This document shows, piece by piece, positions 25,707 through 33,622 of a stretch of 64,000 nucleotides of DNA. Origin of the DNA: Spirochaetota bacterium (GTDB lineage: Bacteria; Spirochaetota; Spirochaetia; Treponematales; Rectinemataceae); contig JAJUIB010000002.1 in the NCBI GenBank assembly GCA_029265615.1, forward strand, positions 107,016-171,015, in the 5' to 3' direction. The position numbers and the translations under genes are program-made. The first letter of the stretch is position 1; every line of letters begins with the position of its first letter. The notes below the pieces were generated by a model. The model ran no database searches and was not told the DNA's origin. It saw only the letters and a program-made list of their open reading frames with translations.

Positions 25707-26826
25707 TCAGCGTCTTTTTCCAGCCGAGCTCGCTCAAAATCACCAGGATCGAAGGAAGCGAAAGACTTGGTCCTGCAAGTAGTAGCGCCAAGGCCGGCCC
25801 CTGACCCATGCCCGCACCGAGGAGCCCCTGCACGATCGGAATCTCGGTGAGGGTGGCGAAGTACATGAGCGCGCCTGATACCGCGGCGATGAAATTGGCA
25901 AATACCGAATTACCGCCAAGGAGGCTTCCAATCCAGGCGCTCGGGATGAGGGCGTCATGCCCCGGGCGCCCTAAGAGGAAGCCAGAGGCAAGAACTCCGC
26001 CAAAGAGGAGGGGCAGTATCTGCAGGGAAAAATCCCGAGTTGCGACCATCCACTCCCGCCGATCATCTTTTGTAAACCACGTGGCGATGGTGTAGGTGAG
26101 AACCAAGGCAAAGGCGCCTGTGATCCAATATTTTACCGAGTAGATCGCGTCCCAGACAGCGCTACCACCCTTGGAATTGGCCCAGTTCACGAAGACGAGG
26201 ATGCCGATCATGCTCGCCATGTAGATGATCATCTGTCCAAGGCTCCGTGCGGGCTTCTCGTCAGGTTTTGCGAACATCCGCGCATCGGTAGCGCGTTGCT
26301 TGTCCTCTTTGCGATAGATGAGGGCCATGAGGAGGCCGATGACGATGGAGAAGAGAATCGCGCCGACTGTTCGCGCGATGCCGAGCTTCCAGCCGAAGAC
26401 CTTTGCAGAGAGCACGATAGCGAGGATATTGATCGCTGGGCCGGAGTAGAGGAAGGCGACGGCCGGGCCGATGCCCGCGCCTTTTTTATAGATGCCCTTG
26501 AATATCGGTAGAACGGTACAGGAGCAGACCGCGAGGATGGCGCCGGATACCGAGGCTACTCCGTAGGCGGTGAGGCGGTTGGCGTCGGGGCCGAGGTAGC
26601 GCATAACCGCCTGTTGGTTTAGGAAGACCGTGATAGCTCCGGCGATGAACATGGCCGGCACGAGGCACAAAAGCACGTGCTGCCGGGCATATTCGCCGAG
26701 CATGAGAAATGCCTCGTTCGTCGCACCAAGGACGCGCGGAAGCTCCCAGGGGATGAAGTAGGCCGCGAGGAAGACACCGAAAACGAGAAAAAGCTTCTTG
26801 TTGGGAGACCATTCGTGCTTGCTCAT
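25642..26826 (-). CDS. ArsP-type permease (DUF318 family)
   Basis: A 394-aa membrane protein with about nine hydrophobic segments and a charged cytoplasmic loop near 180-200. The signature AVCSCTVLPIFKGIYKKG and the following YSGPAINILAIVLS are those of the permease family that includes ArsP, the efflux protein for trivalent organoarsenicals. It is the last gene of a three-gene minus-strand operon with a DGC protein (4-base overlap) and a thin thioredoxin, divergent from arsR. This trio occurs near ArsR in many anaerobes. Substrate is likely arsenic or another thiophilic metal compound, but the sequence does not settle it. Confidence 0.8.
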   Translation of the reverse strand: MSKHEWSPNKKLFLVFGVFLAAYFIPWELPRVLGATNEAFLMLGEYARQHVLLCLVPAMFIAGAITVFLNQQAVMRYLGPDANRLTAYGVASVSGAILAVCSCTVLPIFKGIYKKGAGIGPAVAFLYSGPAINILAIVLSAKVFGWKLGIARTVGAILFSIVIGLLMALIYRKEDKQRATDARMFAKPDEKPARSLGQMIIYMASMIGILVFVNWANSKGGSAVWDAIYSVKYWITGAFALVLTYTIATWFTKDDRREWMVATRDFSLQILPLLFGGVLASGFLLGRPGHDALIPSAWIGSLLGGNSVFANFIAAVSGALMYFATLTEIPIVQGLLGAGMGQGPALALLLAGPSLSLPSILVILSELGWKKTLTYVSLVVALSTLAGLAFGAIA

Positions 26827-27206
26827 GCCTTCGTCCCTTCGTTCATACGGGACGCGATACGCTCCGCCACGGCTTCAATAAGATCTCCTGTGATGGGGGT
26901 CTTACCCTTCTCGACGTCGTAGTCGGTCATGACATAGTGTTCATAGGGAAGGCCCGCCTTTTCGAAGATCTTGGCTCCGCAGGCGACCTTGCAGCCATCG
27001 AGGACGATATTTCTCGTGGCGTTCTGCGCCGATTGGACATAGCCGGAGATTCCGGCGCCTATTGCTGCGAGGCAGGTCCCCGCGCCATTCCCATCACGCA
27101 CCAGCTTTCTCCACACCTGATCGGCGAGCATGCCTGTATTCGCCATCCCTGAGCACGCATAAAGAAGCGTGACCTCGCAATCGCCACCGCACGAACATCC
27201 AGCCAT
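26823..27206 (-). CDS. DGC-domain putative zinc-binding protein
   Basis: A 127-aa cysteine-rich protein. Seen: GCSCGGDC (3-10), YACSGMANTG, ATRNIVLDGCKVACG with the Asp-Gly-Cys that names the DGC family, and conserved IGAGISGYV. Members are thought to bind zinc or a similar metal through these cysteines; no reaction is established. Strong ribosome site AAGGAAGG. It lies one base after the thioredoxin gene and overlaps the permease start, so all three are made together. Confidence 0.8.
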   Translation of the reverse strand: MAGCSCGGDCEVTLLYACSGMANTGMLADQVWRKLVRDGNGAGTCLAAIGAGISGYVQSAQNATRNIVLDGCKVACGAKIFEKAGLPYEHYVMTDYDVEKGKTPITGDLIEAVAERIASRMNEGTKA

Positions 27207-27207
27207 A

Positions 27208-27447
27208 TCACTTTCCTTCCTTGAGATAGGTAATCACCTGGTCCTTGGTGAGGACCTTGCCCATGCTTTTCACCTCACCATCGATCGCGAGGGCGGGCGT
27301 CATCATCACGCCCATCTCCATGATCGCATCGGTGTCCATGACCTTTTCAATCTCGGCTTGGATGCCAAGCTCAGTCACGGCCTCGCGAGCATGCTGCTCG
27401 AGGAGCTTGCACTTTGTGCAGCCGGAACCAAGTATCTGTACCTTCAT
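27208..27447 (-). CDS. Small redox-active thioredoxin family protein (TM0996/MTH895 type)
   Basis: A 79-aa minimal thioredoxin fold with the active site GCTKC (9-13, CxxC), the cis-proline segment MMTPALAID and a C-terminal helix. First gene of the thioredoxin-DGC-permease operon, with AGGAGG before the ATG. A role in reducing or handing on the permease's thiol-bound substrate is inferred. Confidence 0.85.
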   Translation of the reverse strand: MKVQILGSGCTKCKLLEQHAREAVTELGIQAEIEKVMDTDAIMEMGVMMTPALAIDGEVKSMGKVLTKDQVITYLKEGK

Positions 27448-27660
27448 GAAGACCTCCTATGGCTCAATCTATGTGCCCCGTCTTGGCATGGGGTGGTTTG
27501 CTTCTGTGTGCGGCAGACCAGACGGATGGCTCCTGCGGTTGTTAGCGTCCCAACTTTACCGATGACGAGACGGGAAAGAGCCAAGCCGACGCAAGCTAGT
27601 CCGCACAGGTGGAGAGCAGCTGTAGATGCCTCTTGTTGCAAATTATTGAAACATTGCATG

Positions 27661-27703
27661 AAAAGTCAATAACTTCTTGACTTTTGTTGCCAAAATTTGC
27701 AAC
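27661..27703 (+). promoter_or_regulatory. Operator-like inverted repeats between the permease operon and arsR
   Basis: AAAAGTCAA (27661-27669) and TTGACTTTT (27677-27685) form a perfect 9-bp inverted repeat; just after it GTTGC-CAAAATTT-GCAAC (27686-27703) is a second one. They end nine bases before the arsR ATG, the usual place for autorepression. The rest of the 264-base divergent gap shows no gene. Confidence 0.6.
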
Positions 27704-27711
27704 TTTTCCTC

Positions 27712-28059
27712 ATGGACAGTGGTAAATTGCGCCGTTATGAGCTCAAGGCGGAGATATTCAAGGCCTTAGCCCACCCGATGCGAATTGCCATGCTCGACAA
27801 ACTACGGGAGCGTCCGTGGTGCGTCTGCGAGCTCGCAGCCGAGGTCGGTATCGAGAAATCGGTGGCGTCAAAGCATTTGTCGCAACTTAAGGCCGTCGGT
27901 CTTATCGACGACGAGAAACATGGAACCCTCGTCGAGTATCGTCTCGTGGCGCCGTGCGTTCTTGAACTGGCTTCCTGTGCCGAAACTACGATACTTGGAT
28001 ACCGTCGCAAACGTCTTGATTTGGCCTATCCTAATAGCGCCGCTTCGCCCTCATGCTGA
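27712..28059 (+). CDS. arsR: ArsR-family repressor 1 (CVC arsenite site)
   Basis: A 115-aa winged-helix regulator. The DNA-binding helix region carries RPWCVCELAAEVGIEKS, i.e. the Cys-Val-Cys of the classic ArsR As(III) site, then SVASKHLSQLKAVGLI as recognition helix and the DEKHGTLVEYRL wing. More cysteines lie at the C-terminus. An upstream TTG is in frame, but the ATG at 27712 gives the normal N-terminus. It is divergent from the thioredoxin-DGC-permease operon and probably represses both sides through the repeats at 27661-27703. Confidence 0.88.
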   Translation: MDSGKLRRYELKAEIFKALAHPMRIAMLDKLRERPWCVCELAAEVGIEKSVASKHLSQLKAVGLIDDEKHGTLVEYRLVAPCVLELASCAETTILGYRRKRLDLAYPNSAASPSC

Positions 28060-28163
28060 CCGGAATAGTTCCAAAAGCGGCACACCCATCCATGCCCTGT
28101 GTAAGATGTAGCCCTGCAATGACGGGCCTGGATTCATGATTCTCCGGCTACCTGCGTTTTAGG

Positions 28164-28487
28164 CTACTGCCGAACCGCGCACCCTACGTCGTAAGGCGTC
28201 TGTGCCATACTCTCCTCGATGCAGTCGACCAGCTGTGTGACGCACTTGCAGGTGAGGGAGTATTCGCTATAGGTGCCGTGTTTTTCGTCGCGGACGAGGC
28301 CGACGCGCTTCATGACCGACAGGTGCTTCGAGACCGTGGTGATATCCGCCCCGACGGCCTCGGTGAGTTCGCCGACGCATCGGGGCTTTGTTTCCAATAA
28401 CTCGATGATGTGGAGCCGGGAAGGATGGGCGAGGGACTTGAGGATGGCCGCCCGCCGGCAGAGCCTTTTTCTATCAACCTCGGTCAT
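28164..28487 (-). CDS. ArsR-family repressor 2
   Basis: A 107-aa winged-helix protein: ILKSLAHPSRLHIIELLE, a single Cys in KPRCVGELTEAVGAD, recognition helix TTVSKHLSVMKRVGLV, wing DEKHGTYSEYSL, then CKCVTQLVDC. The metal-sensing cysteines are therefore placed differently from repressor 1. It is divergent from acr3 with two matching palindromes between them, so it is the likely regulator of the acr3-rhodanese-arsC operon. Confidence 0.85.
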   Translation of the reverse strand: MTEVDRKRLCRRAAILKSLAHPSRLHIIELLETKPRCVGELTEAVGADITTVSKHLSVMKRVGLVRDEKHGTYSEYSLTCKCVTQLVDCIEESMAQTPYDVGCAVRQ

Positions 28488-28508
28488 GCACGCTCCTGTG
28501 GTATGTTG

Positions 28509-28561
28509 TTGGCAAAATGGCCAATAAACAGCTTGACATACTTGGCGAATGCGCCAATAAT
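28509..28561 (+). promoter_or_regulatory. acr3 promoter with two ArsR-type operators
   Basis: TTGACA at 28533-28538, 17-base spacer, AATAAT at 28556-28561. Two palindromes flank or overlap it: TTGGC-N6-GCCAA (28509-28524) and TTGGCG-N4-CGCCAA (28542-28557). Their centres are 33 bases apart, about three helical turns, so two repressor dimers could sit on the same face. Confidence 0.75.
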
Positions 28562-28608
28562 ACTACTCAGTGGATCGTTTTTCGTCAATTGTGCGGAAGG
28601 GTGTCGTC

Positions 28609-29700
28609 ATGAGCAAGAACGAGCAGTCGGGCATCGGTTTTTTTGCCAAGTATCTCTCGTTATGGGTTGCGCTATGCATCGCCCTCGGCGTGGCCATTGG
28701 CTACTTTTTGCCGAGCGTTCCCGGTTTCCTGGGACGGTTCGAGTACGCCAGGGTATCCATTCCCGTCGCGGTGCTGATCTGGCTTATGATCTATCCGATG
28801 ATGCTCAAGGTCGACTTCACGAGCATCAAGAATGCGGGCAGAAAACCGAAAGGCCTTGCGATCACGCTCGTGGTGAATTGGCTTATCAAACCTTTCTCGA
28901 TGTATCTCATATCCTGGTTTTTTCTGAAAGTCGTTTTCAAGGCTCTTATTCCAGGTGATCTTTCCACCGAGTACCTTGCGGGAGCCGTGCTTCTTGGCGC
29001 AGCCCCGTGCACGGCCATGGTTTTCGTCTGGTCCTATCTTTCCGATGGAGATGCTGGCTATACGATTGTCCAGGTAGCGGTAAATGATATAGTCATTCTC
29101 TTCGCCTTCACGCCCATTGTGGCATTCCTTTTGGGCGTCAGTGACGTACAGGTGCCGTGGGACACCTTGATCTTGTCTGTCGTACTCTTTGTCGTCATAC
29201 CGCTCGGCTTCGGTGCGATCACCCGCTCACAGGTCATAAAGCGCCATGGCAAAGAATGGTTTGAGAACGTCTTCCTCAAGAAGTTTAACGGTATCACGGA
29301 AGTGGGGCTCCTTCTTACCCTCGTTATACTCTTTTCTTTTCAGGGCCGTGTTATCCTCTCTAATCCCTTGGCCATTGTTCTTATTGCTGTGCCGCTGGTC
29401 CTCCAGACTTACCTTATCTTCTTTATCGGTTATGGATGGGCCAAGGCCTGGAATGTTCCCTATGAGGTGGCAGCTCCAGCCGGCATGATCGGAGCCTCCA
29501 ATTTCTTTGAGCTCGCCGTGGCGGTGGCGATAAGCCTTTTCGGCTTATCCTCCGGCGCAGCCCTCGCGACCGTGGTTGGTGTCCTTACCGAGGTTCCCGT
29601 CATGTTGAGCCTCGTCAAGATAGCCAAGGCGACGAGGACGAGTTTTCCCGCTGAGGCTGCTCGAGCGACCAAGCCGCTCGTCGTACGGACAAAAGACTAG
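28609..29700 (+). CDS. acr3: ACR3-family arsenite efflux permease
   Basis: A 363-aa inner-membrane protein with about ten membrane segments that expels As(III). Seen: [17 protein letters not shown] with the conserved thiol-binding Cys, [15 protein letters not shown], and [18 protein letters not shown] plus [10 protein letters not shown] near the end, both conserved in Acr3. The ATG at 28609 follows GGAAGG; an earlier in-frame GTG is less likely. It is the first gene of an operon with the rhodanese-like gene and arsC. Confidence 0.93.
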   Translation: MSKNEQSGIGFFAKYLSLWVALCIALGVAIGYFLPSVPGFLGRFEYARVSIPVAVLIWLMIYPMMLKVDFTSIKNAGRKPKGLAITLVVNWLIKPFSMYLISWFFLKVVFKALIPGDLSTEYLAGAVLLGAAPCTAMVFVWSYLSDGDAGYTIVQVAVNDIVILFAFTPIVAFLLGVSDVQVPWDTLILSVVLFVVIPLGFGAITRSQVIKRHGKEWFENVFLKKFNGITEVGLLLTLVILFSFQGRVILSNPLAIVLIAVPLVLQTYLIFFIGYGWAKAWNVPYEVAAPAGMIGASNFFELAVAVAISLFGLSSGAALATVVGVLTEVPVMLSLVKIAKATRTSFPAEAARATKPLVVRTKD

Positions 29701-29724
29701 GTCATCGCAATGTGAGGGGGGAAG

Positions 29725-30210
29725 ATGGATGCAGGTGTGGATTTTACCCGCTGCCAGGGCTCGCTCCCTCGTGTCGAGGGCGTTCTTAATCTCTCGCCGG
29801 CCGAAGCGTACGGATATTTGACCCAGGGGGCGGTGCTCCTTGATCTCCGTGAGCCCTACGAGACCAATTTCCGCGTTTTCGCTGTCGAAGAAGTCCTCTA
29901 CGTCCCCTGGAGTCGCTTTTCAGAATCCTTTGGCTCTCTCCCGCGCACCAGACCTTTGATTCTTGCCGACGCCTCAGGCACGTACTGCCGCGAGGCTGCT
30001 AGAATTCTTGCCAAGGCAGGCTACTCGAACATCGCGAAACTTTCAGGCGGTATGATCGACTGGGACGCCGCGGGGCTTCCTGTCAGGAAGGATAGCTCGT
30101 ATGAGTTGTCTGGCCAATGTGCCTGCAAACTGAAGACGAGGGTCGGCGAAAACCCCCTCATTGCGAAGCCTGAAGGCGATGGCGGGTGCTCTTTCTTTGA
30201 GCACAATTAA
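29725..30210 (+). CDS. Rhodanese-like domain protein of the ars operon, catalytic Cys displaced
   Basis: A 161-aa single rhodanese domain: LSPAEAYGYLTQGAVLLDLREPYE at the front, SGGMIDWDAAGLPV at the back. The active-site loop, normally starting with Cys after a beta strand, reads LADASGTYCREAA: Asp/Ala sit where the Cys is expected and a Cys comes a few residues later. The C-terminus adds CACKLKT and GGCSFFEHN. It may bind arsenic or transfer sulfur by another Cys. GAGGGGGGA precedes the ATG. Confidence 0.75.
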   Translation: MDAGVDFTRCQGSLPRVEGVLNLSPAEAYGYLTQGAVLLDLREPYETNFRVFAVEEVLYVPWSRFSESFGSLPRTRPLILADASGTYCREAARILAKAGYSNIAKLSGGMIDWDAAGLPVRKDSSYELSGQCACKLKTRVGENPLIAKPEGDGGCSFFEHN

Positions 30211-30239
30211 CGCAGTTTTCATCTGATGTTATCCCAAGA

Positions 30240-30258
30240 CGTATCATGGTTTGATACG
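30240..30258 (+). promoter_or_regulatory. Inverted repeat before arsC
   Basis: CGTATCA-TGGTT-TGATACG, a perfect 7-bp inverted repeat in the 76-base gap between the rhodanese-like gene and arsC. It could be an extra ArsR-type operator or a hairpin. Confidence 0.4.
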
Positions 30259-30286
30259 AGGCTTGCTATCAGAGGGGGCGTCGTTC

Positions 30287-30709
30287 ATGACCACGGTTCT
30301 GTTTCTTTGCGTTCACAACTCTGCGCGCAGTCAGATGGCGGAAGCCTTTCTTAAAAAGCATGGGGGGGGCCGCTTTGAAGTCGAGAGCGCAGGGCTTGAG
30401 CCGGGAAAGCTCAACCCCTATGTTGTTCGCGCCATGGCCGAAGTCGGTATCGACATCGCAGGGAATCCGACTAAGAGCGTCTTCGACCTATTCGCTGCCA
30501 AGAAGGTATTTCAGGTCGTAATCACCGTTTGTTCCAAGGAAGCCGCCGAGCGTTGTCCTATTTTTCCCGGGCTCGCGGAGCGCCATCATTGGCCCTTCGC
30601 GGATCCCTCAACCTTTACGGGTACGGATGAGGAGATTATGGCGCGGGTGAGGTCGGTTCGGGACGAGATCGAGGCTGCGGTTCTGAGCTTCGTCACGGCG
30701 CATTCCTAA
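30287..30709 (+). CDS. arsC: Arsenate reductase, low-molecular-weight phosphatase fold
   Basis: A 140-aa protein with the P-loop CVHNSARS (CX5R) close to the N-terminus, the [10 protein letters not shown] loop and [16 protein letters not shown], where two further Cys would form the relay disulfide of thioredoxin-coupled ArsC; the DPS of FADPSTF supplies the general acid. It reduces As(V) to As(III), which ACR3 then exports. The ATG at 30287 is preferred over longer in-frame starts because [15 protein letters not shown] is the family N-terminus. Confidence 0.93.
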   Translation: MTTVLFLCVHNSARSQMAEAFLKKHGGGRFEVESAGLEPGKLNPYVVRAMAEVGIDIAGNPTKSVFDLFAAKKVFQVVITVCSKEAAERCPIFPGLAERHHWPFADPSTFTGTDEEIMARVRSVRDEIEAAVLSFVTAHS

Positions 30710-30804
30710 GTCGTTTGGTGCGTCCCTCGGTGCCTTCGATATCGCCGATGTTTCGTGGGCACGATCTTGCGGACCTTGTTTGAAAGTGGGCTGTAAAAGC
30801 GAAT

Positions 30805-30821
30805 ACTCCTTAGTAAGGAGT
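30805..30821 (+). promoter_or_regulatory. Perfect palindrome covering a ribosome binding site
   Basis: ACTCCTTA-G-TAAGGAGT: the right arm contains the AAGGAG ribosome site of the gene starting at 30832. As RNA it would hide the site in an eight-pair stem with a one-base loop (so fewer pairs in practice); as DNA it would suit a dimeric repressor. Confidence 0.5.
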
Positions 30822-30831
30822 GATGTAAACC

Positions 30832-31458
30832 ATGAAACGAACCAGGACCGCTCTCCTTCTCGCTTTTGCGCTCGCTCCTGCTACCCTCCGCGGAGAGCCA
30901 TGCTCATCGGCGACCTACGCACAGCTCAACGAGAAGCTATTCGGGCATCTTGCGTTTCTGAGCGACAGTGCTCGTGCCGATAGGGCGATCGCCGGCGGAA
31001 TCTTGCTGGCTTTAGGAGGACTCTGCGTCGGCCTTGGCTCCTTGATCCTTGCCGATGGCACGGCCGACTCTCCCGAGGCAACAATCATCGGTTACACCGC
31101 GCTCGGAAGCGGCGCCGCCCTAGGTCTCCTCAGTCTTCCTGTGTTTGTGATCCCGTCGGCGGAGGAGAGAACCTTCGCCGCGTACCAGCGGTATGTAGGC
31201 CAAAGCGAACACGAGATTACGACGAGGTACGAACGGGGCGAGCACGACTTCCGCGATCTTGCCGAGTTTCGCAGGCGGGGACGGATCGCGGGCGGGGGTA
31301 TAGCCATAGCCCTTGGCGCCGGCTCCATCCTCTTCTCGGGATCCATCTACGGGGCGGCACTGATCGGTTCCGGCCTCGCCGGTCTTTTCATCCCCACGAA
31401 GGCTGAAAACGCATGGAATGCCTTTTTGAGGGAGAAGGAGAGACACGACGAGCCCTGA
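30832..31458 (+). CDS. Hypothetical membrane/exported protein
   Basis: A 208-aa protein I do not recognise. It starts with a signal-like segment (KRTRTALLLAFALAPATLRG), has a Gly-rich hydrophobic pair at about 55-75 and 85-105, a charged middle (ERTFAAYQRYVGQSEHEI) and a second Gly-rich hydrophobic pair at about 155-190. The overall plan, lipid-facing glycine helices around a polar loop, is common in small spirochaete envelope proteins. It follows the ars operon by 122 bases and probably has its own control (palindromic ribosome site). Confidence 0.55.
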   Translation: MKRTRTALLLAFALAPATLRGEPCSSATYAQLNEKLFGHLAFLSDSARADRAIAGGILLALGGLCVGLGSLILADGTADSPEATIIGYTALGSGAALGLLSLPVFVIPSAEERTFAAYQRYVGQSEHEITTRYERGEHDFRDLAEFRRRGRIAGGGIAIALGAGSILFSGSIYGAALIGSGLAGLFIPTKAENAWNAFLREKERHDEP

Positions 31459-31662
31459 CGGGGGAATGCTTCATATTCGCCCCGCCTTTACACATCCGCC
31501 GGGTTTCTTCTATGCTCATTCCGGGGTATCACGATGGCGCTGCGCATGAGGCATGCGCGGCCCCCGGCTACTTTTATAGCATAATGCGCGTTAGATGCAC
31601 AGGGCATATGCATGCGGCTCGTGCGCATGACGCGCCAGCAATAAGGTTGAAAGGAAGCACAC
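31459..31662 (+). promoter_or_regulatory. Gene-free stretch with repeated ATGCGC-type words
   Basis: No gene seen. GCGCATG-AGG-CATGCGC (31542-31558) is a perfect inverted repeat; further AATGCGCG, GCATATGCATGC and GTGCGCATGACGCG words follow up to 31634. TATAGCATAAT near 31578 could supply a -10. The stretch likely holds the promoter and operator sites of the NifU-like/GGGtGRT pair. Confidence 0.35.
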
Positions 31663-32355
31663 ATGACGTATTCAGCCGAAATTGAACGCATGTGCCCCGT
31701 CGCGAAGGGTGCGTATCACGGCCCCGCCCCGATTCCCGAGGAGGGTAAATGGGTGCAGGCGAAGGAGATGAAGGACATCTCTGGCTTCACCCATGGTGTT
31801 GGTTGGTGTGCGCCGCAGCAGGGCGCATGCAAGCTGACGCTCAATATCAAGGAGGGGGTGATCCAGGAGGCGCTCGTCGAGACGCTTGGATGCTCCGGCA
31901 TGACCCACTCCGCCGCAATGGCCGCCGAGATCCTCATCGGGAAGACTATCATCGAGGCGATGAACACGGATCTCGTCTGCGATGCCATCAATACCGCGAT
32001 GCGCGAACTCTTTCTCCAGATCATCTATGGACGCAGTCAGTCTGCCTTCTCCGAGGACGGACTTCCCATCGGGGCGGGGCTCGAGGACCTTGGCAAGGGG
32101 CTACGCAGCCAGATCGGCACGATGTACGCAACGCTCAAGAAGGGCCCGCGCTATCTTGAGATGGCGGAGGGGTATGTCACCCGCATTGGCCTTGATGCTG
32201 AAGGGGCGATCATCGGGTACGAGTTCGTGAGCCTCGGAAAGATGATGGACGCCATTAAAAAGGGCGTCGACGCGAACGAGGCGCTTGCCAAGGCCAAGGG
32301 CACCTATGGGCGCTTTGCGGAAGCGGTCAAGCACATCGACCCCCGGCACGAGTGA
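31663..32355 (+). CDS. NifU-like iron-sulfur scaffold family protein paired with GGGtGRT
   Basis: A 230-aa protein of the IscU/NifU N-terminal type. Seen: GVGWCAPQQGACKLTLNIKEG and ALVETLGCSGMTHSAAMAAEIL, with the cysteines that in such scaffolds hold a nascent cluster. The C-terminal third (YVTRIGLDAEGAIIGYEFVS and KKGVDANEALAKAKGTYG) is not part of classical IscU. Ribosome site AAGGAAG. The GGGtGRT gene follows 13 bases later; the two are known to travel together in anaerobes, function unknown. Confidence 0.8.
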   Translation: MTYSAEIERMCPVAKGAYHGPAPIPEEGKWVQAKEMKDISGFTHGVGWCAPQQGACKLTLNIKEGVIQEALVETLGCSGMTHSAAMAAEILIGKTIIEAMNTDLVCDAINTAMRELFLQIIYGRSQSAFSEDGLPIGAGLEDLGKGLRSQIGTMYATLKKGPRYLEMAEGYVTRIGLDAEGAIIGYEFVSLGKMMDAIKKGVDANEALAKAKGTYGRFAEAVKHIDPRHE

Positions 32356-32368
32356 GAGGGAGGAGAGC

Positions 32369-33370
32369 ATGGCACTTTTCGAAGGCTACGAGCGCAGGAT
32401 CGGGCAGATTCTCCCTGTGCTGAAAAAATACGGTATTGCTTCCATCGAGGAGGCGAAAAGCGTATGCGATGAGAAGGGCGTGGATGTCGCAGGCATTGTC
32501 ACGGGCATACAGCCCATCTGTTTCGAGAACGCCAAGTGGGCGTACACGGTGGGTGCGGCTATCGCGATCAAAAAGGGTGAAAAGGACGCCGTCGCTGTCG
32601 CGCGAAGCCTGGGCGAGGGGCTTCAGGCCTTCTGTATCCCCGGATCGGTCGCCGATGACCGCAAGGTCGGTCTTGGGCACGGCAATCTCGCCGCGATGCT
32701 CCTGTCCGACGAGACGAAGTGCTTCTGCTTCCTCGCCGGGCATGAGTCCTTTGCTGCTGCCGAGGGAGCTATCGGCATCGCTCGCAGCGCGAACCGCGCA
32801 CGCTCGACCCCGCTCAAGGTGGTTTTGAACGGCCTCGGGAAGGATGCTGCCCAGATCATCAGCAGAATCAACGGATTTACGTACGTTCAGACGCAGTTCG
32901 ACTATTATACGGGCGAGCTCACCGTCGTCAAAGAGTGGAAGTACTCCGAGGGAGAGAAGGCCGCAGTCCGCTGCTACGGCGCCGACGATGTGCGCGAAGG
33001 TGTCGCTATCATGTGGAAGGAGGAGGTCGACGTCTCCATCACCGGCAATTCAACGAATCCAACCCGATTCCAGCATCCCGTCGCCGGGACCTTTAAGAAG
33101 GAGTGCGTGGATCGTGGCCGGACCTATTTCTCGGTGGCCTCGGGCGGCGGTACCGGCCGCACGCTCCATCCCGACAACATGGCTGCAGGGCCTGCCTCGT
33201 ATGGCATGACCGACACGATGGGCCGCATGCACTCCGACGCACAGTTCGCAGGCTCGTCGTCGGTGCCGGCGCACGTGGAGATGATGGGTCTCATCGGCAT
33301 GGGCAATAACCCCATGGTCGGCGCGTCGGTGGCCGTGGCGGTCGCCGTTTCCGAGGCCATGCGGCGCTGA
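32369..33370 (+). CDS. GGGtGRT family protein
   Basis: A 333-aa protein named after the motif seen here as SGGGTGRTLHPDNMA (about 269-283). Other conserved blocks: LKKYGIASIEEAKSVC near the start, CFCFLAGHESFAAAEG, MGRMHSDAQFAGSSSVPAHV and GNNPMVGASVAVAVAVSEAM at the end. AGGAGAG precedes the ATG. It is coupled to the NifU-like gene. No reaction is known to me; the Gly-rich motif suggests nucleotide or cofactor binding, and the partner suggests a metal-cluster enzyme or its assembly. Confidence 0.88.
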   Translation: MALFEGYERRIGQILPVLKKYGIASIEEAKSVCDEKGVDVAGIVTGIQPICFENAKWAYTVGAAIAIKKGEKDAVAVARSLGEGLQAFCIPGSVADDRKVGLGHGNLAAMLLSDETKCFCFLAGHESFAAAEGAIGIARSANRARSTPLKVVLNGLGKDAAQIISRINGFTYVQTQFDYYTGELTVVKEWKYSEGEKAAVRCYGADDVREGVAIMWKEEVDVSITGNSTNPTRFQHPVAGTFKKECVDRGRTYFSVASGGGTGRTLHPDNMAAGPASYGMTDTMGRMHSDAQFAGSSSVPAHVEMMGLIGMGNNPMVGASVAVAVAVSEAMRR

Positions 33371-33381
33371 TTGTGTTCCTT

Positions 33382-33618
33382 ACGCATCCCCCAAGGCCGT
33401 TTGGGGATTCCTTGAGGGATGCGCGTGTTGATCGGCGCACGCACCACAGGTGATGGAGTTCACCGGGGGCCCGCTTGAGAAGGGACAGAGGTCCCACGGG
33501 CCCCGAACCGCGGATGCCATGCCTCTCTGGGGCGGTCGTTGCCCCTTGAGGTTACCCTGTTCCGCTGACGACTCCTCCTACTGCAGCAACACGGGCTATG
33601 CGCCCGGGAAGGAGGAGT
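33382..33618 (+). ncRNA. Structured leader with sequestered ribosome site (candidate riboswitch)
   Basis: The 252-base gap before the MutS-like pair has four stems. 33382-33390 pairs with 33416-33426 (ACGCATCCC/GGGATGCGCGT), perhaps the end of the upstream transcript. GGGGCCCG (33466-33473) pairs with CGGGCCCC (33497-33504), enclosing GGGAC-AGAG-GTCCC (33482-33495). GGGGC (33529-33533) pairs with GCCCC (33541-33545). Finally ACTCCTCCT (33571-33579) pairs perfectly with AGGAGGAGT (33610-33618), which contains the ribosome site of the gene starting at 33623, enclosing GGGC-N5-GCCC. Aptamer-like stems followed by an SD-hiding stem is the plan of a translational riboswitch. I recognise no known class. 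Confidence 0.5.
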
Positions 33619-33622
33619 TTTC

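Noticed and set aside
25400..27500. Right-hand attachment repeat of tRNA-Asn
   Set aside because: I looked for the tRNA 3' sequence (TTCGAACCACCG) by eye and saw no copy; an alignment search would be decisive.
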